64,000 nt of DNA. It comes from Lineus longissimus (lineage: Eukaryota > Nemertea > Pilidiophora > Heteronemertea > Lineidae). The stretch is from positions 13,454,001-13,518,000 of the forward strand of contig NC_088319.1 of NCBI RefSeq assembly GCF_910592395.1. Direction: 5' to 3'. This document shows, piece after piece, positions 60,518 through 64,000 of the stretch; the stretch's first letter is position 1, and each line of letters begins with the position of its first letter. The notes under the pieces are model-generated. The model did no database searches and had not been told where the DNA came from. It saw only the letters and a program-made list of their open reading frames with translations. Position numbers and translations under genes: made by a program.

Positions 60518-60539
60518 GGGGGGGGGGGGGGGGGGGGGG
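60518..60539. repeat. Poly-G run
   Basis: An uninterrupted run of about 22 G. Similar poly-C runs lie at 17508, 18857, 36841 and 63019. The number of bases may be unreliable. Confidence 0.85.
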
Positions 60540-61019
60540 CTCCAAACGTTTTCCTTCGTCATTCATGCCCACGTTATACAATGTTTCTAAATTAGAGTTT
60601 AAGGCATTAACGCTGTACTGACGGGATCTCTGTCCTGAAATGGAGACAATCTGCGGGTTCAATCTTTGACCATTGGATCCTTTTCAGCCATTACAATGAT
60701 TACCCTAGCCACATCGATTTCCACTAACCAATTCTATCATTTAGTGAAGTTGATCAGGTGTCCAGTTACCCTAATGCTAAGCTGGTCAGGAAAAGGCCAT
60801 CTGGCCTCGACTCCAGAAAAGCTTCAGTGTCAATATGTCAGGGGCCGTCCATAATTTGTAACATTTTCACAGACACTTTCGACCCCCCTCCCCAATCATT
60901 CGATTTGTACGCTCGTGAAAATTAACAATGATTGACGGCCCCTCAGCCAAAATGCTAAATGGTAATACATGTTAGTCGAGGGCTTTACCGTTTATCTCTC
61001 ATTTTCAAAGTGGTGCAGG

Positions 61020-61105
61020 CCGCGCACTGGGCAAACCTCAAACCCACGACCTATCCATTACAAGTCGGGCGCTCTTTCACTGAGTCAACGCGCTCGACTA
61101 TCAAC
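61020..61105 (-). mobile_element. tRNA-like pseudogene or SINE head
   Basis: The minus strand reads GCGTTGACTCAGTGAAAGAG (A-box region), CTTGTAA in the anticodon position (as for a Thr UGU tRNA), and GGTCGTGGGTTTGAGG (degraded B box). The B box and stems are imperfect, so a functional tRNA is unlikely. Confidence 0.45.
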
Positions 61106-62938
61106 ACCATGAACACTGAGAGTGAAAAAGATATTAACAATAATGATATCGATTCGATGTTCATTAAGTTTCGTATCGGAATTATATTCCAACGTATTCG
61201 TAATTAAAGCCGACTTTCGAAACAGCTGATCCTTCCCCTTCGCTTCAAGCAAATAAATGTAAAAAAACCCACAATTACTTTCGATGCGATTTTTTTTCGT
61301 TGTTGGCCAGCTGAGCGCAAGCTTGCTGCTTCTACTGTATCTCTAACCCGGCGGCGTCGCTAATATAGAAATCAACGCAACTTGCATCGCGGGGAAGTTT
61401 TAAGATGCCATTACATTCAGTATCGAGTTTAGATACATATCTGATCGAATAACTGTTAGTGTTTGGGACTTTATTGTCGAATATGCAGTCGTTCGAGATT
61501 CAGTGCGGAGCGATTACCGATATATAAAAGTGCGGTTTGACGGAGATAGGCGAAAACAGTACCCATGTGACTGGTATAAAACACAAACAAACCCATCCGT
61601 GTTTAAGCAGAACTTCTCCTCCTGGAATACGTGTCCGGCACTAGTTTTTTTTTAACTGATCATGAACTAGTTCCACAGAGGCGATGACCGTCAATAGCTC
61701 AGAGATTAAAGCACAGATCCTTTGCTCCACGGACATTTCTTCCCAAGACATATCAAACATATAAACCGGCGCAACATGCAAACGTTGAAAAGTAATTAAT
61801 GTCATCGCCAGGTACATGTATAACCCATTCTGACACGAAAAACCACTACTATTCAATCATTTCGTGATACATCAAATTCCTTGGCAGATAAGTTATAATA
61901 AATCATTGTGATGAAGCCATTTTCAATGTGTGAATCTGACAGGTCAACAGTGTGAACTAGTGATAAACTTTTCATTTGCACATCAGTATTTCTTCGAAAT
62001 AAAGTTGCACTTGAGCTGCCAACACTGCTACCCGTATATCAATTTGGCGTGTACTTATGTTCTTGTTCCGGTGTATCGTTTTACTGTGACCCTCCAGCTT
62101 TTTCACAACAATCTCATAATATCATGTAAACCTGTCAAAATTGATGTGCCTTGGAGCGAGGTTTTTTTTTACATTTGCGCCTTCTATCACGACATGACCT
62201 GTAGTTGCATTCATTTTAATACCCTATCCTATGGCTATGGTACTCATCCATAGCTTGCATATCATCACAAAAATGACAAAGTATTATACAAAATTGTGAA
62301 GAAAAAAAGAATATTGCCGAAAGATATTTTTATAACACATAGGTTTGGCTTTTCCTAAATGCTGATCCAGCTATATATTTTCTTCCCTCATTAATTCGTG
62401 TTTGAACAAATGGTTTTGCCACCATCTGGATTAGGTAACAGACGTTAACGTATTGGTTCATCCCTCGAGAATGTTCATACATATTTCACCGCGAGTGTTT
62501 TTTTTAATGCTTTTATGATCCTAACTGATGGAAGAGAGTTTTAGGTTATAGAAAACTTTAAGTGTTTCAACGATAATCGCTCTATGCTCGGCCTTGATGT
62601 CTCGCCGTTGATTAACATTGGAGTAACTTAGCTATTTTCGGCACAAAATGTTGCGGTTCATAGCTGAGTATCGATGGCAATTTCAGCGGATTTCTCCTCG
62701 GTCGGTATCAAAGCTATTCAAGGTTTCAACAGTGGGAATCTTGAGTACCAGTGACAGCCGCCGTAACATCGCACAAATGATGAGATTCGAAACAACAATT
62801 ATGTTGTCTTTTCATCTGGAGCCGATCGCGAATTAATTATAAAATGGGGAGTCGGGTTCATAAGAGGAAAGAGATAACCGTTTTGTACAATGCCTTGATT
62901 CTCATTGTTCTACTGTCTTATCAAAGGGTTATCAGGGC

Positions 62939-63245
62939 AAATCTTGATAACATTGACCCAGCGAAACATCTTTCATGACAGGCCTTAACCGGCAAGGGGG
63001 GATAAAACGTATAGCAACCCCCCCCCCCCCCCCCCCCCGGCAAACCAGGGAGTTCTATGGACAAACTATATCAAATATCACTGATATACCGGCAAATCTT
63101 GATAACATTGACCCAGCGAAACATCTTTCATGACAGGCCTTAACCGGCAAGGGGGGATAAAACGTATAGCAACCCCGCCCCCCCCCCCTCCGGCAAACCA
63201 GGGAGTTCCATGGACAACCTATATCGAATATCACTGATATACCGG
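62939..63245. repeat. Tandem duplication, ~153-bp unit with poly-C core
   Basis: AAATCTTGATAACATTGACC through CACTGATATACCGGC is present twice in a row. The unit contains CCGGCAAGGGGGGATAAAAC and a C run of different length in each copy (about 20 and about 10). A weaker duplication of about 112 bp (CACCAGATGGGACA...) follows at 63402-63596. Confidence 0.85.
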
Positions 63246-63596
63246 CAATTCCCAGACAAACCAAATTGCAGCCGCGGTGTGACCATAAAGGTGTGATGCG
63301 CCGGACATCAGGTGACCAAGTATTCACACAATCTTGACATGCTTGAGGGTCTACCTCAAGTCCTCGCGGCGATTGAATCATCATTAAATACTTGCAGTCA
63401 CCAGATGGGACATACATGTTTATCTTGTTGTGGAATAACACTCGAGAAACAAATTTCCTCTCGGTTATATCGGAGGTGACTGATACCAGAGAATCATCTG
63501 GAAATTGTGGCGGCCACCAGATGGGACAGACCTTGTTTTTGAATGAGACTCGCTGAAACAAATTTCCCCTTGGTCATGTCGATCAGAGGTGACGGA

Positions 63597-64000
63597 CATT
63601 GAGTGTTGTAGAGAAACGAACAGTGGGCATTTTCGCAAATGGTTGTTGAATGGATGACGAAAAAATGTTGGGGCCCTATCGTTCCATTTCTTTATCATGT
63701 AGATAACTTTCATCAATCAGACGATTTAGTATAATTGACCCAGAGCAAAATCACGATCAATTGTGTTTTATAACATTATAATCACAATAAAAAAATAAAA
63801 TACGCAAAAGTCATAAATAAGAGTTAAATCAGAAGGCGTTTATTTGCGAGATTGCTACGAAAATTACTTCCACTCCTCCGCAACTCCAACTATACTAGAA
63901 TAAAGCCACTGAAACTCAAGTTGAATACCTTGCTGTACTGATTGAGTCTGATGCTGGTCACTAACCTTTTTAAAATGATAAGCCTCGAGGGAACTTGGGA
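63597..64000. other. Terminal non-coding stretch
   Basis: No gene or repeat recognised up to the window edge. Confidence 0.4.

Larger units (their letters stand above)
58830..62930. other. Intergenic, no convincing gene
   Basis: AT-rich sequence with scattered short frames. It holds a poly-G run at about 60518-60539 and a tRNA-like segment at 61020-61105. No exon pairs or protein motifs are recognised. Confidence 0.45.

Overview
The window is nuclear DNA from a bilaterian animal, most likely a marine invertebrate. Lophotrochozoan is my best guess, but amphioxus-like or other early-branching deuterostomes are not excluded. Genes are split into many small exons with GT/AG borders, and the DNA is rich in ACATGTACATGTA runs. 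The introns hold tRNA-derived SINEs (two with a CCACCCAGG central block), MITEs, a foldback element and a Polinton/Maverick remnant. No bacterial-type gene organisation is present.

Layout. (1) 146-1328 (+): the 3' exons of ELP5, an Elongator subunit; its start lies outside the window. (2) 4200-6152 (-): a complete PXYLP1-like xylose-phosphate phosphatase (type II membrane protein, 3 coding exons). An upstream exon at 7177-7451 carries an extra open frame. (3) 8564-16863 (-) and 18452-28707 (+): two full-length collagen prolyl 4-hydroxylase alpha subunit genes arranged head to head. Each has 12 coding exons with the same intron positions and phases, predicted at 551 and 546 residues. They share a 1.6 kb intergenic promoter region, and their introns are crowded with mobile elements. 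(4) 29748 to about 32560 (-): a decayed Polinton/Maverick with a packaging-ATPase fragment and a frameshifted protein-primed DNA polymerase B. (5) 34242-42843 (-): a secreted multidomain gene (signal peptide, PAN/apple domain, four LamG-like domains, Cys-rich modules), built almost wholly from phase 1-1 exons. (6) 42844-64000: about 21 kb in which I find no convincing gene. It holds a five-copy 218-bp tandem array, a few SINE copies, local duplications and homopolymer runs.

Functional links are modest. The P4H pair makes the secretory-pathway enzyme that hydroxylates collagen-like proline. PXYLP1 acts in the Golgi on the proteoglycan linkage region. The PAN/LamG gene encodes a probable extracellular adhesion or matrix protein. 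The neighbourhood therefore has an extracellular-matrix flavour, but nothing in the sequence shows co-regulation beyond the shared P4H promoter interval. All exon borders come from reading splice sites and keeping phase by eye. The summed coding lengths of the two P4H genes and PXYLP1 are exact multiples of three, which supports those models.
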